The translations under genes were made by a program, and so were the position numbers. This document shows positions 34,075-40,954 of a stretch of 40,954 bases of DNA, piece by piece. A model generated the notes under the pieces. The model saw nothing but the letters and a program-made list of their open reading frames with translations, ran no database searches and was not told the origin of the DNA. How positions within the stretch are numbered: position 1 is the stretch's first letter; every line of letters begins with the position of its first letter. The stretch is from Burkholderiaceae bacterium (GTDB lineage: Bacteria; Pseudomonadota; Gammaproteobacteria; Burkholderiales; Burkholderiaceae_C), in NCBI GenBank assembly GCA_017848435.1, contig JAFEHU010000071.1, positions 1 through 40,954 on the forward strand, given 5' to 3'.

Positions 34075-34227
34075 TCAGGCGCTGACCAGTGCCAAACCGG
34101 CCACCATGGCAAAGCTGCCCAGCACCGCCAGGGCACCGAGGTAAACCACCCAGCCGGCGGTTTGCAGCGTGCTCACCAGCCAATGCGGCAGGTCAACGTG
34201 TTCGGAGTGGGGGTGGGTGGTGATCAT
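34075..34227 (-). CDS. Small single-helix membrane protein, unknown
   Basis: This 50-residue protein has a His-containing polar start (MITTHPHSEHVDLPHW) and one long hydrophobic helix (TAGWVVYLGALAVLGSFA). ATG 34227 follows an AGGAAAGGCAAGC-type purine stretch. No family is recognised. It ends 15 nt from the hemW stop and converges on it. Coding status is probable, not certain. Confidence 0.55.
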   Translation of the reverse strand: MITTHPHSEHVDLPHWLVSTLQTAGWVVYLGALAVLGSFAMVAGLALVSA

Positions 34228-34334
34228 GGTGCTTGCCTTTCCTGAAGACAAGCCCATCATCTGCCTTGGCCGGTGCGGCCAACAGGCGCCAAGTTCGCCA
34301 GCCAGCGTCGGCGGCGTCCTACGCGGCCTGGAAT

Positions 34335-34823
34335 TTACTTGACCGAAAACCCGTCAATCGCCCAGCCCGCCGGGCTGAAAACGCCCGGTGGTGGGGGCAC
34401 CACTGCCGTGGTCTGGCCGCGCGAGGTGCTGCGGCCTTTGCTGAACACCCAGCCGGTCGGGGTTTGCAGGTATTCCAGCTCGATGCGCTCGGCGTTGGAG
34501 AGGACGAGGTCGGCAATCGCTTCGGCATCGGGCTTGGTGGCTTGGGGTGCCGAGGTGCCCGAGAACATGTCGAACGACGCGGTGGCCACCAGCGGTGGCA
34601 GGGCCGGGTCAATGCGCCGGATGTGCCATTTGCTGCCGCTCATGCGCGCCTGCAACTGCACCCATTGGCCGCGCGTCTCGGCCTCGCGGATCACGACCAT
34701 CGGGTAGGCCGCCCGCGCGGCGAACACGCCTGCGTTTCTGGAGAACTGTTCGGCGGTTTGCGCCTGCGCGCTGGCAACCAAGAGGGTTGCACACAGGGCC
34801 AGACATTGGGCGATGGGTTTCAT
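34335..34823 (-). CDS. Secreted protein of unknown function
   Basis: This 162-residue protein has a typical signal peptide (MKPIAQCLALCATLLVASAQA|QTAE). The mature part has no recognised domain; it is mixed alpha/beta with MSGSKWHIRRIDPALPPL and ends WAIDGFSVK. It stands alone between hemW and tRNA-Ser. I cannot assign a function. Confidence 0.75.
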   Translation of the reverse strand: MKPIAQCLALCATLLVASAQAQTAEQFSRNAGVFAARAAYPMVVIREAETRGQWVQLQARMSGSKWHIRRIDPALPPLVATASFDMFSGTSAPQATKPDAEAIADLVLSNAERIELEYLQTPTGWVFSKGRSTSRGQTTAVVPPPPGVFSPAGWAIDGFSVK

Positions 34824-34856
34824 GGGGGCCAGTGCCTCACAAGACGGTGAACGGTT

Positions 34857-34944
34857 TGGCGGAAGCTTAGGGATTCGAACCCTAGAAACCTTTCGGTTTG
34901 CCGGTTTTCAAGACCGGTGCAATCGACCACTCTGCCAAGCTTCC
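34857..34944 (-). tRNA. tRNA-Ser(UGA)
   Basis: This is an 88-nt class II tRNA on the minus strand. Acceptor GGAAGCT pairs with AGCTTCC, followed by discriminator G and an encoded CCA. The anticodon loop CTTGAAA between CCGGT/ACCGG gives anticodon TGA. A long variable arm (CCGAAAGG hairpin) is typical of tRNA-Ser, and the T loop reads TTCGAAT. Confidence 0.95.
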
Positions 34945-34985
34945 AAGCCAGCGAGTTTACCGCGTGCGCGGTGTGGTCTGGCACC

Positions 34986-35456
34986 TCAGCTGATGGGTTT
35001 GAGGTGGGTGTGCCGGTCGGCCGGTGTGTGGGGGTGGTGGTGCCCGTGGTCTTCTTCGTTCAGCGGCACCAGGTGGATGTTGCCGTGGCGCACGCCGCGC
35101 AGCGCAATCAGCTGCTCGGCGCAGGCTTGCACCGAGGCGGTGGCGCCACGCAGCACCACGGTTTCCAGGCAGTGCGCGTGGTCCAGGTGGGTGTGCAGGC
35201 TGGTGACCACGAGGTCGTGGTGTTGGTGCTGCAAGTCCATCACCCGGGCGGTGACGGGGTGCTCGTGGTGGTCGTACACGTAGCTGACGCTGGCCACACA
35301 CCATTTGGCCAGGGATTGGCTGAGGCTGACGGCGCCGAGACGGCCCCGGATCAGGTCGCGCACGGCTTCGGAACGGTTGACGTAGCCCTTGTCGGCGATC
35401 AGCGTGTCGAACTGCTGTGCCAGCTGGTCGTCGAGCGAAATGGTGAAGCGTTGCAC
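34986..35456 (-). CDS. nikR: Nickel-responsive regulator NikR
   Basis: This 156-residue protein starts at GTG 35456 with AGGAC upstream. It has a ribbon-helix-helix DNA-binding domain (QRFTISLDDQLAQQFDTL, GYVNRSEAVRDLIRG), then an ACT-like nickel-binding domain containing HHEHPVTARVMDLQHQHHD and SLHTHLDHAHCLETVVLRG, which supply the His/His/His/Cys high-affinity site. An unusual His-rich C-terminal tail (HGHHHPHTPADRHTH) may hold more nickel. It follows ureG (26 nt), so nickel sensing is tied to the nickel enzyme urease. Confidence 0.92.
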   Translation of the reverse strand: MQRFTISLDDQLAQQFDTLIADKGYVNRSEAVRDLIRGRLGAVSLSQSLAKWCVASVSYVYDHHEHPVTARVMDLQHQHHDLVVTSLHTHLDHAHCLETVVLRGATASVQACAEQLIALRGVRHGNIHLVPLNEEDHGHHHPHTPADRHTHLKPIS

Positions 35457-35482
35457 GGTGTGTCCTCGGTCGGCGTGCCGGG

Positions 35483-36139
35483 TCAGGCGGCTTTGAGCAT
35501 ACCCCGCGTCTCGATGAAGCTGACGACGTCGGTCAGGCCACTCAGGGTCTTGAGGTTGGTCATCACAAAGGGTTTCAGGCCCTGCGCGTTGGTGCGCATG
35601 CGGGTGGTGTCGGCGTGCATCACCTCCAAGTTGGCACCCACATGCGGCGCCAGATCGGTTTTGTTGATGACGAACAAATCGCTTTTGGTGATGCCGGGGC
35701 CGCCCTTGCGTGGGATTTTTTCGCCAGCGGCCACGTCGATCACGTAGATGGTCAGGTCGCTCAGCTCGGGGCTGAAGGTGGCTGCCAGGTTGTCGCCGCC
35801 GCTTTCGATGAAGACGATGTCGGCGTCGGGGAATTCCACCAGCATGCGGTCGATGGCTTCCAGGTTGATGGAGGCGTCTTCGCGGATCGCGGTGTGCGGA
35901 CAGCCGCCGGTTTCCACGCCCATGATGCGCTCGGCCGGCAGCGCGCCGCTCACGGTGAGGATGCGCTGGTCTTCCTTGGTGTAGATGTCGTTGGTGATGG
36001 CCACCAGGTCGTAGTGGTCGCGCATGGCCTTGCAGAGCATTTCCAGCAAGGTCGTCTTGCCGGAGCCGACGGGGCCGCCGATGCCGACGCGCAGCGGTGG
36101 CAGTTTTTTGGTGCGGTTGGGGACGTGGTGCAGGGTCAT
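35483..36139 (-). CDS. ureG: Urease accessory GTPase UreG
   Basis: This 218-residue SIMIBI GTPase drives nickel insertion into urease. The P-loop is [13 protein letters not shown], followed by [10 protein letters not shown], the Cys-Pro-His nickel motif in [13 protein letters not shown], and [15 protein letters not shown]. Length is normal. It overlaps ureF by 4 nt. Confidence 0.96.
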   Translation of the reverse strand: MTLHHVPNRTKKLPPLRVGIGGPVGSGKTTLLEMLCKAMRDHYDLVAITNDIYTKEDQRILTVSGALPAERIMGVETGGCPHTAIREDASINLEAIDRMLVEFPDADIVFIESGGDNLAATFSPELSDLTIYVIDVAAGEKIPRKGGPGITKSDLFVINKTDLAPHVGANLEVMHADTTRMRTNAQGLKPFVMTNLKTLSGLTDVVSFIETRGMLKAA

Positions 36140-36816
36140 GATCGAAACAGCCTTGAGTACTGAATTTCGTGTTGCGCGGAAAGAATGGCCAGCATGGGTG
36201 CAAACGCCATGCGGTCGCCGTCGAGCAGTGGCAGTGCCTGTTCAACCACCGCCGGAATTTCGGCCGCCAGCCGCGCCAGAATGCGCTGGCCAGCGCTCTG
36301 GCCCAGCGGCACGGCTTTCACAGCGGCCGACACCATGTTCTCGGCCCAGCCGAAGGCAAAGGCCAGGCAGCAGTCGGGCACGCTGGCCGGCACGCGCGAC
36401 GCGGCAAAGGCAAAAGCGACGGGGTAGGTGGGCGCGATGCCGGCGAAGGCGGCGTCCACATCCGGGTGCTGCAGGCGCAGCCATTCGACCAGCGAGCGGC
36501 CCATCTGCTCGGTCTGTGCGCGGAATTCGGCGCTTTCGCGGGTGGCCAGCAGCCATTGCGTGAGTTCCTGCACACGCGCCACGCTGTTGCTGCGCCAGGC
36601 GGGGATGGCCTGTGCCAGCAGCGGGAGGTCGGCACGGCCCAGCGACAGCGCAAGCTGGTCTGACAGCCAGTCGCTGACGCCCGATTCCGTCGCGGTGAGG
36701 CCCGCATCGACGCCGGCTTCCAGTCCTTCTGAATATGAAAACCCGCCAATCGGCAAAGCTGGCGACGCCAGCCAGATCAAATGCAGCAGGCCGGCGGCCG
36801 AGAGCGGCTCGGCCAT
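36136..36816 (-). CDS. ureF: Urease accessory protein UreF
   Basis: This 226-residue all-helical protein serves as the GTPase-regulating part of the UreDFG complex. The start [24 protein letters not shown] is split here as [20 protein letters not shown] and is the strongest family motif. The C-terminal [18 protein letters not shown] is also typical. It is coupled to ureG downstream and starts 2 nt after ureE ends. Confidence 0.93.
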   Translation of the reverse strand: MAEPLSAAGLLHLIWLASPALPIGGFSYSEGLEAGVDAGLTATESGVSDWLSDQLALSLGRADLPLLAQAIPAWRSNSVARVQELTQWLLATRESAEFRAQTEQMGRSLVEWLRLQHPDVDAAFAGIAPTYPVAFAFAASRVPASVPDCCLAFAFGWAENMVSAAVKAVPLGQSAGQRILARLAAEIPAVVEQALPLLDGDRMAFAPMLAILSAQHEIQYSRLFRS

Positions 36817-36818
36817 GC

Positions 36819-37418
36819 TCAGCCGGGTGGGCGGTGCTTGTGGATCTGGATTGCCACCGGCTGCACGGCGGGGGCATGGTCATGGCCGTGGTTGCAGTTT
36901 GGCCCATGCACGTGCGGCGTGGCCGCTACCGGTGCCGGGGCATGCACATGCCCGGTGTGGCCGCCCACCGCATAGGCGCCGCTTTCTGGCTCGAACGGGG
37001 CGGTGGTCTCGTTCACGGTCAAGTGCATGGCCCGCAGCATGTCGGCCAGCACATGGTCGGGCTCGATCTGCAGGAAGTCGGGCTTGAGCTCGATGGGCAC
37101 ATGGCGGTTGCCCAGGTGGTAGGCGGCGCGGGTCAGGTCGAACGGTGTGCCGTGGGCCTGGCAGTGGGTGATGCGCAGCACCGGCTGTGGCGCGGCGGTG
37201 ACCTTGACCAGCGAACCGTCTTCGGCCACCAGCACGTCGCCGCCACGCACCACGGTACCGCGTGGCAGGAAAACGCCCAGCGTGCGGCCTTGGCTGTCGG
37301 TGGCGTCAAAACGGCTTTTCTGGCGCACGTCCCAGTCGAGTTCCACCGTGGCCGCGCGTTTCAGCAGGGCGGGGGCGAGGCCGTGGCCACCGGGAAGGCA
37401 TTTGGAAGTGTGCAGCAT
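36819..37418 (-). CDS. ureE: Urease nickel metallochaperone UreE
   Basis: This 199-residue protein has an N-terminal peptide-binding domain ([20 protein letters not shown] and [11 protein letters not shown]), then the nickel-binding domain with [13 protein letters not shown] His-rich C-terminal tail ([26 protein letters not shown]) stores nickel. ATG 37418 overlaps the ureC stop by one base (TGATG). The tail is long for the family. Confidence 0.94.
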   Translation of the reverse strand: MLHTSKCLPGGHGLAPALLKRAATVELDWDVRQKSRFDATDSQGRTLGVFLPRGTVVRGGDVLVAEDGSLVKVTAAPQPVLRITHCQAHGTPFDLTRAAYHLGNRHVPIELKPDFLQIEPDHVLADMLRAMHLTVNETTAPFEPESGAYAVGGHTGHVHAPAPVAATPHVHGPNCNHGHDHAPAVQPVAIQIHKHRPPG

Positions 37419-39136
37419 CAGAACAAAAAGTAGCGTTGGGCCATGGGCAGGTGGGTGGCGGGCTCGCAGGTGAGCAACTGGCCGTCGGCGCGCACCGCGT
37501 AGGTCTGCGCGTCGACCTCCATCCGGGGCAGGGCGCCATTGTGGACCATGTGCTGTTTGCGCACGCTGCGGATGTTGTGTACCGCGCTGAGCGTCTTCTT
37601 CAGGCCGAACTGCTCGCCAATCCCGGCTTTCAAGCCGGCCTGCGACACAAAGGTGAGTGAGCTCCGCGTCAAGGCGCCGCCAAACGCGCCGAACATCGGC
37701 CGGTAGTGCACCGGCTGCGGTGTGGGGATGGACGCATTCGGGTCGCCCATCGCCGCCATGGCGATGCTGCCACCTTTCAGAATCAGCGCGGGCTTCACGC
37801 CGAAGAAGGCCGGTTTCCAGATCACCAGGTCGGCCCACTTGCCTTCTTCAATGCTGCCAATTTCGTGGCTCATGCCGTGGGCAATCGCCGGGTTGATGGT
37901 GTATTTGGCAATGTAGCGTTTGGCGCGGAAGTTGTCGTTGCGCGCACTGTCTTCCGGGAGCTTGCCACGCTGCAGCTTCATTTTGTGCGCGGTCTGCCAG
38001 GTGCGAAGAATCACCTCGCCCACCCGGCCCATGGCCTGACTGTCACTGCTCATCATGCTGATGGCGCCCAGGTCATGCAGGATGTCTTCGGCCGCGATGG
38101 TTTCCTTGCGGATGCGGCTTTCGGCGAAGGCCAGGTCTTCGGCAATCGCCGGGTCGAGGTGGTGGCAGACCATCAGCATGTCCACGTGCTCGTCCAGCGT
38201 GTTCACCGTGTACGGCATGGTCGGGTTGGTGCTGGACGGCAAAAAATTCGCCTCGCCCACCACCCGCAGAATGTCGGGCGCGTGGCCGCCGCCGGCGCCT
38301 TCGGTGTGGAAGGCGCAGATGCCGCGGCCCTTGGTGGCGGCGATGGTGTCTTCCACAAAGCCCGATTCGTTGAGCGTGTCGGAATGGATGGCGACTTGCG
38401 TGTCGGTGGCGTCGGCCACGTCCAGGCAGTTGCTGATGGCGGCCGGCGTGGTGCCCCAGTCTTCGTGCAGTTTCATGCCCACCACGCCGGCGTTGATCTG
38501 CTCGTGCAGCGCGGCCGGCAGGCTGGCGTTGCCCTTGCCCAGGAAGGCCAGGTTCATCGGAAAAGCATCGGCCGCTTGCAGCATGCGCGCGATGTGCCAC
38601 GGTCCCGGCGTGCAAGTGGTGGCAAAGGTGCCGGTGGCCGGGCCGGTGCCGCCGCCCAGCATGGTGGTGATGCCAGCGGCCAGCGCCTCTTCGATCTGCT
38701 GCGGGCAGATGAAATGGATGTGCGAGTCCATGCCGCCGGCGGTGACGATGTTGCCTTCGCAACTGATGATCTCGGTGCCGGGGCCAATGACAATGTCTAC
38801 CCCCGGCTGCACGTCCGGGTTGCCGGCCTTGCCGATCTTGGCGATGCGGCCGTCTTTCAGCCCGATGTCGGCCTTGACGATGCCCCAGTGGTCCAGAATG
38901 AGCGCGTTGGTCAGCACCGTGTCCATGGCGCCTTCGGCGCGGGTCTGCTGGCTTTGCGCCATGCCGTCGCGGATGGTCTTGCCGCCGCCGAATTTCACTT
39001 CTTCGCCGTAGCTGCCCGCCGCCAGCGTGAAGTCTTTTTCGACTTCGATCAGCAGGTCGGTGTCGGCCAGCCGCACCCTGTCGCCCACCGTGGGGCCGAA
39101 AATTTCCGCGTAGGCGCGGCGCCCGATGGTGGCCAT
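37418..39136 (-). CDS. ureC: Urease alpha (catalytic) subunit UreC
   Basis: This 572-residue nickel amidohydrolase splits urea into ammonia and carbamate. Nickel ligands and active-site motifs are intact: [14 protein letters not shown], the carbamylated Lys in [44 protein letters not shown] and the flap VCHHLDP. Length is standard. It lies 1 nt downstream of ureB, in the usual operon. Confidence 0.97.
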   Translation of the reverse strand: MATIGRRAYAEIFGPTVGDRVRLADTDLLIEVEKDFTLAAGSYGEEVKFGGGKTIRDGMAQSQQTRAEGAMDTVLTNALILDHWGIVKADIGLKDGRIAKIGKAGNPDVQPGVDIVIGPGTEIISCEGNIVTAGGMDSHIHFICPQQIEEALAAGITTMLGGGTGPATGTFATTCTPGPWHIARMLQAADAFPMNLAFLGKGNASLPAALHEQINAGVVGMKLHEDWGTTPAAISNCLDVADATDTQVAIHSDTLNESGFVEDTIAATKGRGICAFHTEGAGGGHAPDILRVVGEANFLPSSTNPTMPYTVNTLDEHVDMLMVCHHLDPAIAEDLAFAESRIRKETIAAEDILHDLGAISMMSSDSQAMGRVGEVILRTWQTAHKMKLQRGKLPEDSARNDNFRAKRYIAKYTINPAIAHGMSHEIGSIEEGKWADLVIWKPAFFGVKPALILKGGSIAMAAMGDPNASIPTPQPVHYRPMFGAFGGALTRSSLTFVSQAGLKAGIGEQFGLKKTLSAVHNIRSVRKQHMVHNGALPRMEVDAQTYAVRADGQLLTCEPATHLPMAQRYFLF

Positions 39137-39137
39137 G

Positions 39138-39467
39138 TCAGCGCGCTCCCTGGACGCTGGCGTCCACGGGCCCGTTGGTCAAACCCCGGAAGCCATGCAC
39201 AACGCGGGCACCGGCAAAGTCCACCAGTTCCACGGTCCGCTGTTGCCCTGGCTCAAAACGCACCGCCGTGCCGGACGCGATGTTCAGCCGCATGCCGCGC
39301 GCCGCCATGCGGTCAAAACGCAGCGCACCGTTGGTTTCGGCAAAGTGGTAGTGGGAGCCGACCTGGATGGGGCGGTCGGCGGTGTTCTGCACCAGCACCG
39401 TCAGGGTGCGGCGGCCGGTGTTGAGCGGGTGCTCGCCGTCGTCTGTCAACAACTCGCCGGGCACCAT
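39138..39467 (-). CDS. ureB: Urease beta subunit UreB
   Basis: This 109-residue protein starts at ATG 39467 with [10 protein letters not shown], preceded by GTGAGG. The longer GTG frame has no good ribosome-binding site and does not match the family start. Conserved segments are [13 protein letters not shown] and [15 protein letters not shown]. It overlaps nothing and sits 7 nt after the small His-rich gene's stop. Confidence 0.95.
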   Translation of the reverse strand: MVPGELLTDDGEHPLNTGRRTLTVLVQNTADRPIQVGSHYHFAETNGALRFDRMAARGMRLNIASGTAVRFEPGQQRTVELVDFAGARVVHGFRGLTNGPVDASVQGAR

Positions 39468-39474
39468 GTGGACC

Positions 39475-39642
39475 TCACTTGCCACTGCGCATCAGCCACA
39501 CGGCTGCCGCCGCTGCCACGGCCAGTACCAGATAGCCCAAAGTGTCACTGGCGTGCCAGTGGGAACCGACCAAACCGTGCCCTTCATGGGAGAAACTGCT
39601 CCCAGCCTTAGTGAAAGCTAGCAACATTGCTATTTTTTTCAT
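39475..39642 (-). CDS. Small His-rich membrane protein within the urease operon
   Basis: This 55-residue reading frame lies between ureA and ureB. It has a good ribosome-binding site (AGGAG, 5-6 nt before ATG). The N-terminus [18 protein letters not shown] looks like a weak signal peptide. It is followed by [12 protein letters not shown] (four His and a Glu in a short stretch, a possible nickel site) and then one membrane helix ([17 protein letters not shown]) ending RSGK. Position and composition suggest a nickel-related or membrane-anchoring helper of urease. I know of short proteins of this style in related urease operons, but not of any assigned function. Confidence 0.75.
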   Translation of the reverse strand: MKKIAMLLAFTKAGSSFSHEGHGLVGSHWHASDTLGYLVLAVAAAAAVWLMRSGK

Positions 39643-39655
39643 AGTGTCTCCTGTG

Positions 39656-39958
39656 TCAGAGAATGGGCTGGTGCACTGTGACCAGCTTGGTGCCGTCGGG
39701 GAAAGTGGCCTCGACCTGGATGTCGGGGATCATCTCGGCAATGCCGTCCATCACGTCGGCGCGCGTGAGCACCGCACGGCCTTCGCTCATCAGCTGCGCC
39801 ACGGTTTTGCCGTCGCGCGCACCCTCCATCACCGCGGCGCTGATGAGCGCCATCGCCTCGGGGTAATTCAGTTTGAGGCCACGCGCCTTGCGGCGTTCGG
39901 CCAGCAAGGCGGCGGTAAAAATCAGCAGCTTGTCTTTTTCGCGCGGGGTGAGTTCCAT
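39656..39958 (-). CDS. ureA: Urease gamma subunit UreA
   Basis: This 100-residue protein starts [20 protein letters not shown], with [16 protein letters not shown] and the C-terminal [16 protein letters not shown]. These are all hallmarks of UreA. It is the first urease gene seen on this strand. A CATAAT sequence lies 11-16 nt upstream of the ATG, and no Shine-Dalgarno sequence is evident. ureD, often just upstream, is not there. Confidence 0.96.
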   Translation of the reverse strand: MELTPREKDKLLIFTAALLAERRKARGLKLNYPEAMALISAAVMEGARDGKTVAQLMSEGRAVLTRADVMDGIAEMIPDIQVEATFPDGTKLVTVHQPIL

Positions 39959-40070
39959 ACGTCAAATGATTATGCGGGAAGCCACCCGCCCGGCCATACG
40001 CCATTTGGCCCATGCGGCACGGCGGAGCAGAAGACCGTCGCAGATTCCGATTTACGATGGGGCCAGCACC

Positions 40071-40954
40071 ATGAACGACCGCGCGCCACCGCCCATCCCC
40101 GAATCGCCTTGGCGGCCTGTGGCGCCCGGCGACGGTGCGGTGGACGACGCGCCCCAGCAAATCGTCAAGGTCCGGCGCGACTACAACTCCTGGGTTGCCA
40201 GCGAGACCATGGAAGACTACGCGCTGCGCTACACGCCACAGCGTTTTCGCAAATGGTCGGAATGGCGGGTGGCCAACACCGCTTTCGGTGCGGCGTCATT
40301 CCTGATTCTGGAGGCGGTGGGTGCCACTTTGCTGGTGCAGTACGGCTTCACCAACGCCGCGCTCGCCATTCTGGTCACCGGCTTGATCATTTTCCTGGCC
40401 GGCCTGCCCATCAGCATCTACGCCGCCCGCTACGGGGTGGACATGGACCTGTTGACGCGCGGCGCCGGTTTTGGCTACATCGGCTCCACCCTCACCTCGC
40501 TGATCTACGCCTCGTTCACCTTCATCTTCTTTGCGCTGGAGGCGGCGGTGATGGCCTATGCGCTGGAACTGGCGCTCAACATCCCGCCCACCTGGGGCTA
40601 TCTGATTTGCGCGCTGGTGGTGATCCCGCTGGTGACGCACGGCGTTTCCGCCATCAGCCGCCTGCAGGTGTGGACGCAACCGCTGTGGCTGGTGATGCTG
40701 GTGGTGCCATTTGTCTATGTGTTCACCAAAGACCCAGGCGCCTTTACCGGCATCGTTGGCTACAAAGGCGAGCAGGCCCAGGCGGCCGGGTTTGATCTGG
40801 CGCTGTTTGGCGCGGCGCTCACCGTGGGCATTGCGCTGATCACGCAGATGGGCGAACAGGCCGATTACCTGCGTTTCATGCCGGCACAGACGGCCGCCAA
40901 CCGCCGGCGCTGGTGGTTGGGGGTGCTGGCGGTTGGCGGCCGTCTGTGCCGGCA
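40071..40954 (+). CDS. NCS1-like (purine/cytosine permease) transporter, 5' part
   Basis: The frame is open from ATG 40071 to the window end, about 294 residues. After a soluble N-terminus of about 65 residues it shows many membrane helices: FLILEAVGATLLVQYGF, AILVTGLIIFLAGLPISIYA, LIYASFTFIFFALEAAVMA, LICALVVIPLVTHGVSAIS, PLWLVMLVVPFVYVF and FGAALTVGIALITQMG. The GAGFGYIGSTLTSLIYAS and GEQADYLRFMP segments fit the NCS1 purine/cytosine permease group. Some proteins with this start continue into histidine-kinase domains, which cannot be judged here. It is divergent from ureA. The last 27 codons or so may be unreliable because they lie in a perfect inverted repeat at the contig end. Confidence 0.75.
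   Translation, partial: MNDRAPPPIPESPWRPVAPGDGAVDDAPQQIVKVRRDYNSWVASETMEDYALRYTPQRFRKWSEWRVANTAFGAASFLILEAVGATLLVQYGFTNAALAILVTGLIIFLAGLPISIYAARYGVDMDLLTRGAGFGYIGSTLTSLIYASFTFIFFALEAAVMAYALELALNIPPTWGYLICALVVIPLVTHGVSAISRLQVWTQPLWLVMLVVPFVYVFTKDPGAFTGIVGYKGEQAQAAGFDLALFGAALTVGIALITQMGEQADYLRFMPAQTAANRRRWWLGVLAVGGRLCR
40879..40954. repeat. 27-bp perfect inverted repeat at the window end
   Basis: Bases 40879-40905 are the exact reverse complement of 40928-40954, with a 22-nt spacer. The outer arm ends at the last base of the window. It lies within permease coding sequence, where long perfect palindromes are not expected. It looks like a fold-back artefact of amplification or assembly, or the start of a larger inverted repeat. 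Confidence 0.9.

Noticed and set aside
37706-39424. Plus-strand open frame of 572 codons
   Set aside because: It is an antisense shadow of ureC and ureB.

Overview
The window looks like a contig from a betaproteobacterium of the order Burkholderiales, most likely the family Comamonadaceae. I infer this from gene content and style (a 379-residue Gram-negative porin, the yicC-gmk-rpoZ-spoT row, a nikR-ureGFE-C-B-A urease row, and a Comamonadaceae-like intergenic repeat after rph). No 16S gene or other formal marker is present. Both ends look like assembly break points: the left end stops inside an IS3-family element, and the right end stops exactly at the end of a 27-bp perfect inverted repeat.

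Region 1 (1-1142) is the edge of a mobile element. A tyrosine integrase gene is cut by an IS3-type insertion. It is followed by the 3' half of a CAU-anticodon tRNA, an attachment-site remnant, and then by an intact tRNA-Arg(ACG).

Region 2 (about 1.15-24.6 kb) is an alcohol-oxidation block. It holds a NarX-type sensor kinase, a porin, and a minus-strand operon of cytochrome c-550 (PedF type), an XoxJ-type binding protein and a PqqU/YncD-type TonB receptor. It also holds an AcoR-type sigma-54 activator, two SoxH-like metallo-beta-lactamase-fold proteins, a fused SoxYZ-like carrier, a four-gene MotA/TolQ-ExbD-like cluster with a lipoprotein, an NAD-type aldehyde dehydrogenase with a DUF779 partner, a LuxR-type response regulator, and a second large TonB receptor. 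The block ends with a PQQ alcohol dehydrogenase carrying the Asp-Phe-Asp lanthanide signature and a small lipoprotein cytochrome c. Convincing -24/-12 promoters precede the aldehyde dehydrogenase and the PQQ dehydrogenase, fitting control by the AcoR-type activator. No PQQ biosynthesis gene is present. The block is bracketed by the intact tRNA-Arg and by a degenerate copy of that tRNA's 3' half at 24,598-24,644, so it may be an old genomic island.

Region 3 (24.7-34.9 kb) is ordinary core genome: greB, a RelA/SpoT enzyme, rpoZ, gmk, yicC, a Ser/Thr kinase with a PP2C phosphatase, rph, rdgB, hemW, two small unknown genes and tRNA-Ser(UGA).

Region 4 (35.0-40.0 kb) is a minus-strand urease operon, ureA - small His-rich membrane protein - ureB - ureC - ureE - ureF - ureG - nikR, with no ureD beside it. 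A divergent NCS1-like permease runs off the right end.

The most novel-looking part is the stator-like cluster at 11.7-14.4 kb. Its ExbD/MotB-like subunit appears to carry an Asp-rich, DUF2135/YfaP-like periplasmic domain. It sits inside a locus that appears to scavenge PQQ and possibly lanthanides for a lanthanide-type alcohol dehydrogenase.
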